A stretch of 29,309 nucleotides of DNA from Lactifluus volemus. Taxonomy: Eukaryota > Basidiomycota > Agaricomycetes > Russulales > Russulaceae. Position 1 is the stretch's first letter. Each line of letters starts with the position of its first letter. A program made the translations under genes and the position numbers. Below, in pieces: positions 1 through 11,751 of this stretch. The notes beneath the pieces are model-generated. The model searched no databases, was not told the origin of the DNA, and saw nothing but the letters and a program-made list of their open reading frames with translations. The stretch is taken from NCBI GenBank assembly GCA_022376515.1, contig WTXI01000407.1, positions 1 to 29,309 of the forward strand. Reading direction: 5' to 3'.

Positions 1-2047
1 GGGCCAATCGCATCACCACTCTCATCCAGTGCATCGATAACGATCAAGGATAGGACCGGGAAGTGACAGATTCTTGAGCGGATCGAGGAGGAGGGATTCG
101 AAAAGCATACGATAGTCCCGGGTACCACAAAGAGATGGATTCTCCTTAAGGACCCTCCCGAGAGCCACTTTGAACGCAGGATTGCGATAGGAGAGGTCTC
201 GACTGAGCGTCGTGAAGAGCTGGTAAACATCGTCTTTGACTGCTCCTTCCTCAGAAAGCAAAGTAGGAGCCGAGACACTCTTGTCGAAATGACGCGCGAC
301 TTCATGCGCGATCGACGACTTTCCCGTGCGCCTGCCCAAGGAGGACGAGCCCACGTTGAGATTCAGGATTCTCGACCCACTTGACAATATGGTCCAGGAA
401 ATCTTCTCGTGTGCCTGGAAGACAGCGCCTCTCATCTCCGAATCGCCATCCTCCCTTGTAAGGCAATTCTCTGATTATTCATCCAGTCTGTGTCCCACTT
501 GTCAGGTTGACAATCCGACAACCTTTTCACCGTAAGCACGCACCAGCTTCTAGCACAGCAATCTCTGTCGTGACAGTAGCACGAGCAAGGAAATTGTCTC
601 GCAGTCGGACGAGGTTCGTGCGATACTGGTCTATTTTCCCATCAACTTGGCCAACAATACTCTTCAAAGTACGCTTTCCTACAAATCACATGTTTAATTA
701 TCACCAACGAGAGAGGCCAAGAGGACGTACCAAGTTTCACATCCTCCGCGTACGAGCTGATAAACTTGGCACATTCAGAGACGCATTCCAGCATCTCCCC
801 GAGGATTGTCGCCTGCCTGGACTCTGGCTTGAGGTTCCTTAGAGTGTCAGCCTCTTCCGCAAACTCGAACGCATCGCGTATCGCCTCAAGCAGCGTTTGG
901 ATGTTGTCGTCACGCTGAACCTGTTGTAGCAAAGTCTGGCGGGATGAAACAAAAAATGATGAATATCCCAGATACTCTAATAAGGGAGAATGCAAGGAGA
1001 CAAACCTCGGGGATCTTCGAGAGCAGACTCCATGCTAGACTTGCATATGGATTCAGCTGAAGAACGGAAATTAGCTCAAGACGACTGGTTAAAGCCGATA
1101 ATGGTCATACTGCTGCGATTGGACTGATGGTGTCCATCACCCATTTCATGACATTCACAGCGGTCTTCCACGTATCAATAGCATTCATAGCTTCCTCGGC
1201 GCGACGAAGAGTTGTATTGTCTCACGCAGTGGCCTGTCTGCTACTGGTCGCATACGACTACCGCTCTCAATGGGAAGGTCACCCTTCTGAGATAACGGAG
1301 ACACGACGCGGTAACTGACGTGAGTTGCATGGCTTCAGCGTTGATGGGACAATAAGACGTACAGCACTTCCTTCAGCAACAGGGATATGAGCCACCGTAG
1401 GCTAGGGATGTTGACTACCCCAGTCAGAGAGGGACCCGTATCGGCTGACATGGTAATCGTTAGGGAGAATGTGTTCGATTCCGTTGAATGTATATGGGCC
1501 CATCGGCATGGTGAAATCAATATCGACTTCTATATATAGCATGCTCAGCATGAAGTATGAGAAACAATTCTAAGAAACAGACGAACCATGTCGGGGCTCA
1601 CAGACTATCTCTTTCCTTCCAACAAGAATGTTTCTCGTGATGGTCTTCTTCGCATAAACGGACACTCCAATGCGTGACAGTGGTTGTACGGCACTGCGGG
1701 AGACCTCAGTTTTGTATAGGAATAAAAATGTGTGATCTCTCACAATGCGTCGACTATATCGTTCCACTCTACGCGCTGAGCCACGCTCCGCACAGATCTT
1801 GACTCCCACGTTCTCTCCCCATAGGTCACAGTGACATGAAATCGTCTTTTTTTCCCAAGGAAGGTCTTGAGACGGGGTAGATCTTGAGCTCTGAGTACTG
1901 GAAGGGGACAGATGTTTTCTGCTTGTCTGAGGGTGATCATAGAGATACGTACCAGTCACCTTCAGCAAGCCTGGTTGGATTTCGCTGGGTTGAGGGGCGA
2001 CTGATTGAGCTTACACCTGGCCTACGATAATGATTAACAAAGGACAT
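1..2047 (-). pseudogene. C2-NACHT NLR-like STAND protein, 5' part, frame-broken and cut by the window edge
   Basis: Fungal STAND/NLR proteins are NTP-driven switches linked to non-self recognition; this is the N-terminal half of one. The start I favour is ATG at 2047, giving MSFVNHYRR. Exon 2047-2017, an 18-nt exon 1970-1953, exon 1897-1744 and exon 1693-1606 join in phase into a C2-like domain (VTVLRAQDLPRLKTF..., then a stretch with YAKKTI). A helical linker follows: RAEEAMNAIDTWKTAVN near 1220-1110, LNPYASLAWSLLSKIPE near 1057-1004, DDNIQTLLEAIRDAFEF near 925-875, and KSIVGQVDGKIDQYR near 665-620. LPGTREDFLDHIVKWVENP near 415-360 leads into the NACHT domain. There the frame breaks at the P-loop (about 328-331; GQA in one frame, TGKSSIAHEVARHFD in the next). 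It breaks again just before Walker B (about 45; LIVIDALDESG is out of frame), and probably twice in compensating fashion near 225-265. The linker at 1190-1600 also does not splice cleanly. It is either a decayed paralogue or a sequence with uncorrected indels; identity is firmer than status. Confidence 0.72.
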
Positions 2048-4444
2048 CGGGTGAGAGACGTTGGCATACAAATCTGTGCTCATCTGAGTGTATGCAAATG
2101 TATCCCGTAGATTGAGATACAGGTAAGACCTGGAAGGAAGGAGGAGATACTGTACTAGAGACCGGGACGGTAATCACTGGCCTGACGGCGCTTCTTCCTC
2201 GAACCTCATCAGGAACAAACAACAATAACAAACATCAGTCAGGGTTGTGGAACGCACGATTCTGGTGCTCCTCCGTCTTCTCGAGGCATATTATATGGCG
2301 TAAATTCAAAACATGGCCTTGTTACCGACTTGCCGTCGCCAGCTCCCCCATTCCCCAACTTAAGCAGGACTGAGCATCCTGAAAAGCGGGTAAATTTAAA
2401 AAGGTAGTTGGATCGCGCCCTATCGCATCGGCTTCGAGACGACACTTTGTGCCAGTGATTCGGAGACCTATTTGTTATTAGGAGCCCACTTTACTTACCC
2501 CATGGACTTCGATCACGTGTCAAGTCATCCGAGCCTCAAAAGCAGTTTTTGGTCACGGTCTTCATAATAGATGATCTTCGACCCGACTTATCGCGCTTTG
2601 TGCCGATCGCTACGACCCTAAGTGTAGGCTTCTATGTGGATTAGTGTCTCTACTGACCCGGCCCCGCCTTCCTTGGCATGGTTCTACGAGTCGACGCATG
2701 CTTTCAAAACTTAAACAACCTCTACATAGAACAAGTCATGACACGGGATAGGCAACATATATATCGCCAGTTTTCCGCCCTCTAAATCTATGACAAACAG
2801 ATACATTACTAGTACATGACGACAAGATAACAAAAACAGAAGAAGAGAACTGCAACATGTTCATCAAGACCGTCGAACTCTGGGGAATAAACCATACCGT
2901 AGTATATCATGCCAGGGTCGTATGAGTCTGGGTAGTGGTACCGGCACACACGTCATGATGACAATGCCGCTATTACTTGGGGCCAACCAGGCGGGGCCTA
3001 GCCTTGAGCACGAGCCACGCAGGCGGTCCAACCCCTCGCGGACACTCCGGCGCCCAAGTTTCAGAAGGACGTGACGTCGGTAACGCCAGCGTGGTACGAT
3101 TCGCTTTGGCAGGTGATTTATACCACCGCATGGCCTAACAATCAGAGAACAGAGAAAGGCTATCAGAGGGATACACAAGGGCGCGCGGTGGAATGGGGAT
3201 TGGGGACAGCGGGGGCGGGATGACGGCGTGGGAAGCGTAGCGGACATTGTACAGTTACCCGACGCTGAGATAAGCACAGACAACGCGGCTTCATCGAGCT
3301 TCATCCCTAACCACTACATCCTCGAAGCAGCACCCGACCCGCCAGCGGGTGCGACGAAATTATGCGCCCGATGACGGTGCATACATAAACGAGGCGGACG
3401 TGTACGAACCGAACCATGAGGCGTCATTTGGGCCACCGCGAACGCGGCGTGTCTCAAGGCGAAGTACCCCCGGAATACTGTGTTCCATGTGTGGCAGGGT
3501 ATCGGCTGGGCTGGCACTGCTGATGTGAGATACGTCTCAGGTGGACTAACTTGCTTCAGCTTATGGCGACGATACGAAGAACGAGAAGCGAAATGGACGT
3601 TCGACGTTGAGGAGCTCTTGCTCGCTCGCCTCTGAGCAATACTCACTACCCGATTTTGGTCAATGCCCTCCTTAGGTCAAGTTGTGGTGATCGACGTTTA
3701 CTTGGACGTCACCTTTCTCACTGGCACATGGCATACGCGAATGAAAACGTAACGTGCCATTGGCATTGAAATTGGGCGTAAACTTCAAGTTTGCAACCCT
3801 TTTTCAACTTTTTTGAAATTCGCCTCGATTACAGTACTTTTTTTCCTTTTACAAGCCCATCGAAGTCTAACACACTTCAGTACAGGTTTCGTGATGACAG
3901 CACCGTGGCAGACGTTCATTGAAAGCTAGTTGCACGACTTTGCCTAAAGGAGTCTATCGCCGGCGATTGGCGAGCCTATAACAATGGTGATGGTTTCCAC
4001 ATTGTGCTTTCCCCGGTAAGGGGTATACCGTGACCATCGTGGGACGGCCGGATGGCCACGCAATCATAAGCAGCGTAAACGCCACTTTGTTGCCTCAGTG
4101 CCAGTGGCGGCTCGTCGCACCGCGATCAGGAATAGAATTGGAGATAAAAAAAACCAACGGGGGTGCTTGTTCGGGTTGTGATGGGGACAGACCTTGGGAG
4201 AGGAGCGACTTTGAAAGTCCTTCGTTGCAGATATATACATACAGTATAGTGTATATAATGTATCGTATCGTACACCAGTGGATCCCACAGCCTTTCCTAA
4301 AAACGGTCCAATTTGTGTGCTTTTTCCAATTCAGACTAGGGCCATCATTCGTACAAAAGCCGCTACCAGCTTCTATCGTACCTTTTTGCGTTTGCGCGAC
4401 GAGTCCATCAGCAAGACGTCCCAATGAAACTATTTAGGGGTCAT
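2048..4444. other. 2.4 kb without a recognisable gene
   Basis: This lies between the NLR start and the 3' end of the DUF6533 gene. Several minus-strand open stretches exist (for example 2864-3304 and 3314-3646), but none shows a domain, signal peptide or convincing splice pattern that I recognise. One fragment on the minus strand near 2950-2860 reads YHYPDSYDPGMIYYGMVY and could be a protein remnant. AT-rich tracts at 3795-3850 and short TA repeats near 4230-4265 are present. No terminal repeats typical of a transposon were found by eye. Confidence 0.4.
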
Positions 4445-6123
4445 TCAAGACGTTGATCTATCCAGTGGAACACTGGCAGTTCTGGTGAACCGAACTGATG
4501 CTATCGCTCCTGCGACAGGCAGAGCCGCCTGAAAATGCCGCTGGGTTTCTACCGTTATGGGTAGACCAGCGAGAGCAGCGTTTTGTTCGCGGAGATTGAA
4601 CACGAGACGGGATACGAGGGTAGTGGAGAGCCTATAAATTTACAATGAGTGGTGAAATATATAATGTTACGGAGCCCGAGTCAAGACTAACACGTTCGTC
4701 CAGGTTGCGGTGGAGCTTCTTAGTAAAGGCTGTTGTCGGCAAAAACGATAATGCGATGACGTTAAAACGAGGCCCAAACGCTATTAATGTGTGGTCACGA
4801 ACCGAGGCATACTGGGCATAGACTTAATTATACCTGAAAGCGCATAGATGCAATGTTGGCGTACCCGAAGAGTCAAGATATTTGCTAAATTCATAATGGA
4901 GAGAATCCTTAAATTTTAAGAACCGTCAGAATCTTGTCAAGAAAAAAACGGAATTGTTCATACGAGAAATACATGGTTCCTAATATAGATGATCAGGCTT
5001 TGTACGCAGGATAATCGGTTCGGCGCACCATCACGGACAATCATGTCTAGTAACCGTACGCCTTTCCCCAATGTAAAGGCCTTGTATAGCGTGAGGAAGA
5101 ATATCACGCCGTCAAAGATGGGCATGCCAATCCACGCTAAAGCACCATCTGTTCCGTTGGTTATTGGTGCTGCAAATACTTTTACCCAGCAACTTACATC
5201 GACCCCTGACACGAAGATGACATGGTGATGAACCTCATCATTATGAAGGATCAGGCACATACCCTAGATATGGGGTGAACTGGTTACACCCATAAACACT
5301 GGATATAACTGGGAGTGCTGATTCCCTTAAGCGATAGCTTGCGATTAGCATCACCTTGACAAAGAATGGTGAGATACGTCATACGTGTAACTTGCACATA
5401 TATAAACAGACATACAGATGCATTGATAGCTGCCCCTAAGCCGATCATCATAAGAACTCCCAGGACACGAGGACTTCGACCATACAGGGCGTATACACGG
5501 ATTAAGCAGAGGGCTCCAAGAGGGTTATGTTCAGGGCCAGTGAGATAGGAATGAAGTGCGCCGGGACGTACTGCCAGAGAGCATCTGTAAGACCACCAAA
5601 GCGAACAAGTTGAACTCATGTACACCCAGACAGCTACGACTTAATGAGTAATTTGTGGAATTATACATATCGGAGGTAACTTACAACTGCTCGACCAAGC
5701 TCCGATGAATCTGATTTTGAAATCAGAACTTGAATGACAAACTCACTTGCAAAGTCCACGGGACAAAATACGATACGAGTATCGGAAGGTATGCGAACAC
5801 AGGGAGGTAACGATTGAGAAAGCAGGCTACTGTAAACCACCCTATCTTGTTGTGTGGGGGCCACAGGAATTGAATTTCCCGGGATAAGGTGATCAGATAG
5901 TCATAATACAATATCGCTAGAAACGAGCAAGCAGAAAAAGTTACGAGTTCGCGCCGCCGTCAAGTCTGCGAGTGGAGAACTCACCTGTGGCCGAGAGATT
6001 TAAAATGGAGCTAAGAAACCTAGAGCGAATACGAATCAATTAATGAAGAAAGTGCACTGGAGGAGAGTCAACTTACACTTGTTCTCCAGCATGTGGGCCA
6101 AGGTTCATGTCTGCCAGGGACAT
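4445..6123 (-). CDS. DUF6533-type multi-pass membrane protein (spliced)
   Basis: This family of Agaricomycete membrane proteins has about seven helices and no established function. The start ATG at 6123 gives MSLADMNLGPHAGEQ; exons then join in phase across two short introns to ATAILYYDYLITLSREI, the family signature, followed by CFLNRYLPVFAYLPILVSYF. Later exons give LIRVYALYGRSPRVLGVL (about 5510-5455), AWIGMPIFDGVIFFLTLYKAF (about 5140-5075), RDG joined over an intron to TMYF and then ILSIMNLANILTL (about 4890), and a C-terminal exon with STTLVSRLVFNLREQ ending at TGA 4445-4447. The order and spacing match the family. The middle (about 5510-5700) cannot be joined in one frame: LWQYVPAHFIPISLALNITLL and the following GALCLIRVYAL lie in different frames. 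That means either an intron I missed or a frameshift there. The gene lies on the same strand as the NLR. Family assignment is firm; exact exons in the middle are not. Confidence 0.72.
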
Positions 6124-6986
6124 ATCGAGCTAAACCAGCTAGTTCTTTCCTCGGGAAAAAACAGAGCTGCGGGACCTGCATGGGAATTATATACAGCATA
6201 GACAGGGTGTGTGCGCAGGGAGCAGTAACCATGGATCTGCGCAATGATTCTCATGAGAACAGCCAAATTCGCGACATGGGGTACACGGCAAAATACATGA
6301 CAATGTCCATGATGGGATCGCCCTTCTAGAACAACATTGGTCCTGTGTCGTCCAGGAGAAGTTGACTCAAGACTGAGTTGCCAAGAAGTTGGACATCGTG
6401 ACCGAGCACCGCAATTTGTTGCAGACGGAGCAGGCATCATGATTACATGTTATGTCTCCGCCGAATCTAACTGAAAGTGGCAATAGCACGTGAGTTTGGA
6501 CGACTAGCGCTGTACGGGGATGACGGCATTGACGGGGATGACTTTTTCCCACAAACCCCGACATGAAACAAAAGTTGAGCCACCTACAGTCATCATATGT
6601 CAAGCTCTAACATTGACATGTATGGTAGAATTCTGTACAACATCCATTCCGGTCCATTTGTGTCAAGAATTTGTTCAGCAGACTAAAAAAGCAGTTTAAA
6701 AGGTGTATTTTGAAGCTTCGGACGTCCGGAAAAGATGTCTATCTACAAAACTTTTCATCCTTCATGCAATGCATTGTCCCAGTAAAATCAATTCTCCGAG
6801 GCCATATGTGGTGTGAAGATTGACGCAGGCGAGGACGTGATAATTAGCGCGCAGGTACATTGCCAGCTTCGCGGCGGCCAGAGTCGGGGTTGTCGCGACT
6901 GTGGATCACTTCATCTGCCTGGAAAAGGACAGTGCCCGGAGAAGACCGGAATCGAGGAGAGGGGTGGATCTGCTACTGTATAGAAT
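6124..6986. other. intergenic, no gene recognised
   Basis: This is the region upstream of the DUF6533 gene. Short open stretches on both strands (6093-6329 plus, 6367-6603 minus) overlap or antisense the first exon of that gene, or carry no motif. It presumably includes the promoter of the DUF6533 gene, but no TATA-like box at a usual distance stands out. Confidence 0.4.
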
Positions 6987-7743
6987 TTGATTCGGTTCCT
7001 GGAAGATCCTTTGCGCTTTGGCGCCTTGCACGATCGACAAACGGATCTGCAACGAACGTACTGTAGCCGGGCAAAGTTGTCCCCTCTGTTCCGGAGGTCA
7101 GGTCAACGAAGGCTGTTTCTTCTTCAAACTCGACCACCCGAGAATGACAAACACTCTGTGCCTGTGTGGAGGACCAGATGCGATGATTCTCACGGAGCGC
7201 GTCCCCTCTGGGAGTGGGTCACTGTGGGCGGGAGCAAACTGAGGGTGGATCACAGTGACCCACATGCAGTTTCTTGTGAAAATTTAGCAGCAACAACGAA
7301 AACCAAGATAAACGGACAATACGAAGGCTCATCAGATCCCCTAAGGCCCAATCTGCAAATCTCTGCCCGGATATAACTTTGAATCAGTGGCCGATTGGAC
7401 TTCACGAATTATCGACTGATACTGTGGAAAATACTAAATGTTACGCCAAAGACTGCAATGCTGTTCCGCAAGCAGAAGAGCGATTTGTAATGGAGCACGG
7501 ACGGCCAGCACAAATGCAACAGTGCACGTTATGCTTCTTTGTCGCACCGCTAAAAGGGTTCATGAATCATATCAACGCCGTGACTCCGAGTCCATACTAG
7601 TACACTTAGAACTCTTAGGCCCAGTGGATCCAGGGGAGGCAGGTTCCATAGGTTCCATGTACTATGACTGGGGGCGGCCGACATGGTTTAACAAGAAACC
7701 TTACGTCCATTGCAAACGAATGGAAGTGCAGGGGTACGTTTGA
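6987..7743 (+). other. possible decayed cysteine-rich gene (GRF-finger-like fragments)
   Basis: Overlapping open frames here have unusually protein-like, cysteine-rich content. One frame from 7018 reads GQSCPLCSGG, then NEGCFFFKLDHP, then TLCLCGGPDAMILT. A second from about 7379 reads KCYAKDCNAVP and QQCTLCFFVAPL. The CxCG followed later by CxFF pattern is reminiscent of GRF-type zinc fingers, which are common as small multi-copy proteins in Agaricomycetes. I could not join these segments into one product, no convincing start or introns were found, and neighbouring frames carry equally long open stretches. It may be a remnant, or a coincidence in a region with little other coding signal. Confidence 0.2.
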
Positions 7744-10433
7744 CCAATGACGGTGGGAGTTACAGCAGGGCTTGTTTTCCACGCCTGTCTGTTTCAGGTT
7801 TGGATGGGGTAATTCGGCAGATCCCCTACTGCAACCGAGAAAATCCGAAGATCCGCAAGTGCTGAAGGAGATGGGTAGCTTCTTGCGTCCGACTGGCAGA
7901 GCTGTGCTGGAGCTGTTGTCAGGGTCACCTATGTCTTCTCTGAAACCTCAGGCCTCAGGGTTGGTATATTGATAAAGTACTTCGGCAAGGGGCGGCGTCC
8001 GCCGGGGACTTCGAAAGCCGGTATAAGCGGTATTTCAAAGAGGGAGACCACCAGGCACGTACCGTAACTAACGCGCATGCAAGACAGACGGAGGGTTGAG
8101 TGAGACCTCGCCCGGACCAAGGTTAGGCGAGGAGTAGCGCTATCATTGATGGGCTTGAGGCGTTTCGGAGTTCGCGGGTGGCCCAAAACGACGCCGGCAA
8201 GAATTGGCTCCATTCCTCAAGTTTTCTATCGCAGTAAGTTACTGGTATGACGTGTAAGTAGCCCCACGGCAAGCAAGCATTGTGTTTCACTGCTGATCGA
8301 TTATCCGTCGTGATCGCTGCATTGTTGGATCATATGAGTAACTACACTGGCATCGTCTCAGTCTCCCTAGGCAATAGAATCTGGTCTGTCTTTTCCCACA
8401 CGTTTAAGCAAGCGCATCTTGGATGTATCGCACTTTATTGCTGACGTCATAGGGAAACATTGAAGAAGGCATAGAGGCTATGGCAGGGGCCCGCGTTGCC
8501 TCGCCGACGCCGGTCTCGTCGGAGAAAACACTAACAGACTTCCGGGAGAATCCTGGAAGAAGGCTCCATCAGTTTCAATTGGCGCCTACTCAATGTGTGT
8601 TCAAAACGATGCGTACAATTGCAGTTCGATGTCCTGAGAGAAACTGCTTGCCCAAGCACACCTGCGGTAGAAAAGAAAAGCCCCGAGTGACATGACTATA
8701 AGATAGGATAGATCAGGTGGGTCTACGCAAAACTCGGTACGATGTTGCAGTAACGATGGTAATCCGCAGCAAATGATCTGCGCCCCGAGCTGTACGAGTG
8801 TAACGGCACAAGCGTCCGATTCTTCCCTCCAAGAGAAGCACGTTTCATCAGTACTTCACTGGTGCCTGAAAGAGAGGAGGATATCCGAGTAGTCGTCAGA
8901 TTTTATGAAAACTAGAAATAACGCTGGCCGGAGAATATCTCACCGTCCTCCCTTTACATCCCCCAACCGGATACGACGGTAGAACCTGACGATAGGCTCA
9001 AGAATCGCTTGAATCAGCCTATTATCGAGCGAGAACGTGTGATTGTGGTAATAACAGGGATTGCACTGAGAAATCCCATCCGCCGAGGATCATGATGAAG
9101 ATGGAGATGCTGCCCTGAACCCGGGCTGAACTAACGTAAGCTTGATGAGATCAAAAAAGGGGGCATCTCGATCTTAATCAAAGACGTTTTCAAGGGAAAA
9201 AAGCACTTGGAACAGGCTACAAAGTCCTACAGTAGTACCAAGTTTAGCTGCTTCTTCAGACAGGTGTCATCATCCATCCACACCTGCAGCCGCCATCCAG
9301 TGCAACTAGTTAAGCAAAAAAAAAAGTCAGCCGCTGGTACAAAAAGCTCACGGCGACACCGTTGACTGAAAAAGGGCATGCTGAGGAGTTGACTCGGGGG
9401 GTAGAGAGCCATCATCCAAAAGGAGGAGATAATAGTGTAAAAAAAAATAATTCTGAAATCAAATAAAGGAGGTAGGTGATGGGGCACAACAGCGAACCCC
9501 CTCAAGTTTTTTTTTTTCGCTGATATGAACCTTCTCGTAGAGCAGCACAGACAGACAGCAAACTCCCGTCGTTCCTTCGGTTCCGAGCAGTACTGAGCCG
9601 GGGCGCAGCAAGTAAAAAAGAAAAAGGCAAAAAAAAGCCGGAAACTGGAAGGGCAACAGAACGAGTCAAACTGGCAGGTACTAAGTACCGTCACGGTGAA
9701 CAGGCGGGATCCAGTTGGAGGCGTTTAGAAAAAAAAAAAAACTTCAAAAAAAACAAACAGCAAGATAAAGGTAAATATTCCCCCGATTTCCAAGTTATGA
9801 CTTATTCCACGAAATAATAATGGCCACTGAGTAATTTTTTCTTTCAATCCCCGTCGATTGAAATTCGAGAGTGTACGACACTTTACTTTTTTTTCTTCAT
9901 TCACCTGTGAGAGGTTGCCTTTTTTTTTTGGTTCTCAATTTCATTCATACAGAAAAAGGAAAGAAAAAACCGTTGATTTTTTTATGCTTTTGGTTTGCGA
10001 TGAGAGACGAGTAAAACATGGGGGGGAATGAGAAGACAAAAGGAAAACAGAAGATCAGGGAGCGACGTATGGGATTAGGTTTCAAATTTTTCGTGAGCAG
10101 GAAGCGGTGCAAACGGACGAAAGAACCGGGAGATTCTGGATCATCATCAAGACTAGTGATATAAGGAGAGGGAGGGGAAGGAGGGGAGGGGAGAGTGCGA
10201 TAACTACAGGGAACGCGCAAGTTTAACGACGACGACATACAGGTTTGTTTGCAAAAAAAGGGGGTTTAAACTTTCGACAGAAAGACTTGAGCGCATCCGA
10301 ACCCGCAAGGCATACACAAACGACAAAAAAAGGGCGGGGAAAGAGAGACACGAAAACGCACACAGAAAAAACCCGGGAGTCCACTCCGCTCATGAAAAAA
10401 GAATCAAACCAGGAGAAACGTTTCTTTTACAAC
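7744..10433. other. 2.7 kb without a recognisable gene; A/T homopolymer-rich right half
   Basis: The left part (7744-9200) has short open frames without motifs. The right part (9300-10430) is dominated by runs of A or T (for example near 9316, 9508, 9729, 9921 and 10250) and purine-rich stretches. It includes sequence downstream of the RING gene stop at 10434, so its 3' UTR should lie here. The open frames at 9227-9694 and 9945-10238 (minus) are Phe/Ser/Pro-rich products of that composition and are not supported as genes. Confidence 0.45.
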
Positions 10434-11711
10434 CTATGGGGACGGTGGCATGGGGATCGGTCCAGAACCCGTAGTGGGTGTAGTCACACCCTAGAAGGCA
10501 AAAAAGAATCAATGAATGGGTTAAACTGAACGATTCAGGAATACGGACCTGGGAGCGACACGCAGGACAATTATTACGGCCCGTCTCGAGCCATCGGTCC
10601 ACGCACTCCTTGTGGAACACATGCCGACAGGTCAATAACCTCAAATCTTCCTCTGGGTTATAATCTTCCAAACAGATCAAGCACTGAAAAACCCCGTCAA
10701 AAAGTCTAATTTTTACGCATGGGGAGAGGAAATAAAAGCTTACCCGATCCACGCACATGGGTGCGATTCGTCCAACCTTCTCGTATTCAGTGAGCACGCT
10801 GGGACGTATCACCTCGAGACCCGAATTGTCAATGTCCTCTCTCGTCGCGGTTTGCGGCTTGACGTGCCCGAGCAACTCGGCGAGTTCCTCAAACGAATCG
10901 AGAGGGTCCGTACCGATCACCAGCTGGTGGTTCGGTGGGTAATATCCTAAAATGCAGTCTGATTAGAAATGTCTAAATAAATGTCACTTTTATGCTTACC
11001 GCCAATGACGTAGATGAAAAAGGTCGTCGATCCGTGCCCGTCATCACCCAGACGCGGTGCAGCACTGCCCTCGCCGTTGCTATTGTTGCCGCCGTTGCTC
11101 GACCCGGAGCCTTCACGCCGCGTCGTTGGACCAGTACCTTGCGCCTGTCGCAGCCCACGGAAAGCCTCTGCTGCCCGCGTAGACCACCGTCGTTCCCGAT
11201 CGCGTGTGGGCTCAGAAGCGTTATGATCATCCTGATTGCCGTCTTGACTTTGCCTTCGATCCTGCTGCTGCTGCAGTTGCGGCGGTGGATGATGCTCATC
11301 GCGCCCTCCTTCTGTGTGTCTGTGCGCCCCATGTCCGTGTCCATGACCATGGACAGATTGCAACCCTACAACGATGACCGGTACTACCGTATTCCCATCT
11401 GCCGCCGCTGGCGGTACCGGTGGCGGTGGCGGTGGCGTTGGAGGCGTTTGCGCATCCGTCGTGGGCACCGCAGCTCCGGCAGTGGTAGTGGCAGCCGCTG
11501 GGGCAGAGAAAGGTGTTGGACTAGCTGCTGGCGGCGATGGTGATGGTGGCCACGGAGGCGCTGGCGGAGCCCCATGCGGGACTACCATGGGCGGGAATCG
11601 GTACATACGCCACCAATTGATGCCTCCTGGTCTGCGCTCTGAACCCGCAATGGTACGCCGCGCTGCTTGTGGTGGTGGTGGCGGTCGAGGCGGCGGTGGC
11701 GGCTCGGAAGG

Positions 11712-11751
<40 letters not shown>

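Noticed and set aside
2864..3646. Two minus-strand frames of 146 and 110 codons
   Set aside because: They have no motif, signal peptide or convincing intron structure; left as unassigned DNA.
9227..9694. 155-codon minus-strand frame
   Set aside because: It is Phe/Ser/Cys-rich and spans A/T homopolymers; no conserved motif or plausible start.
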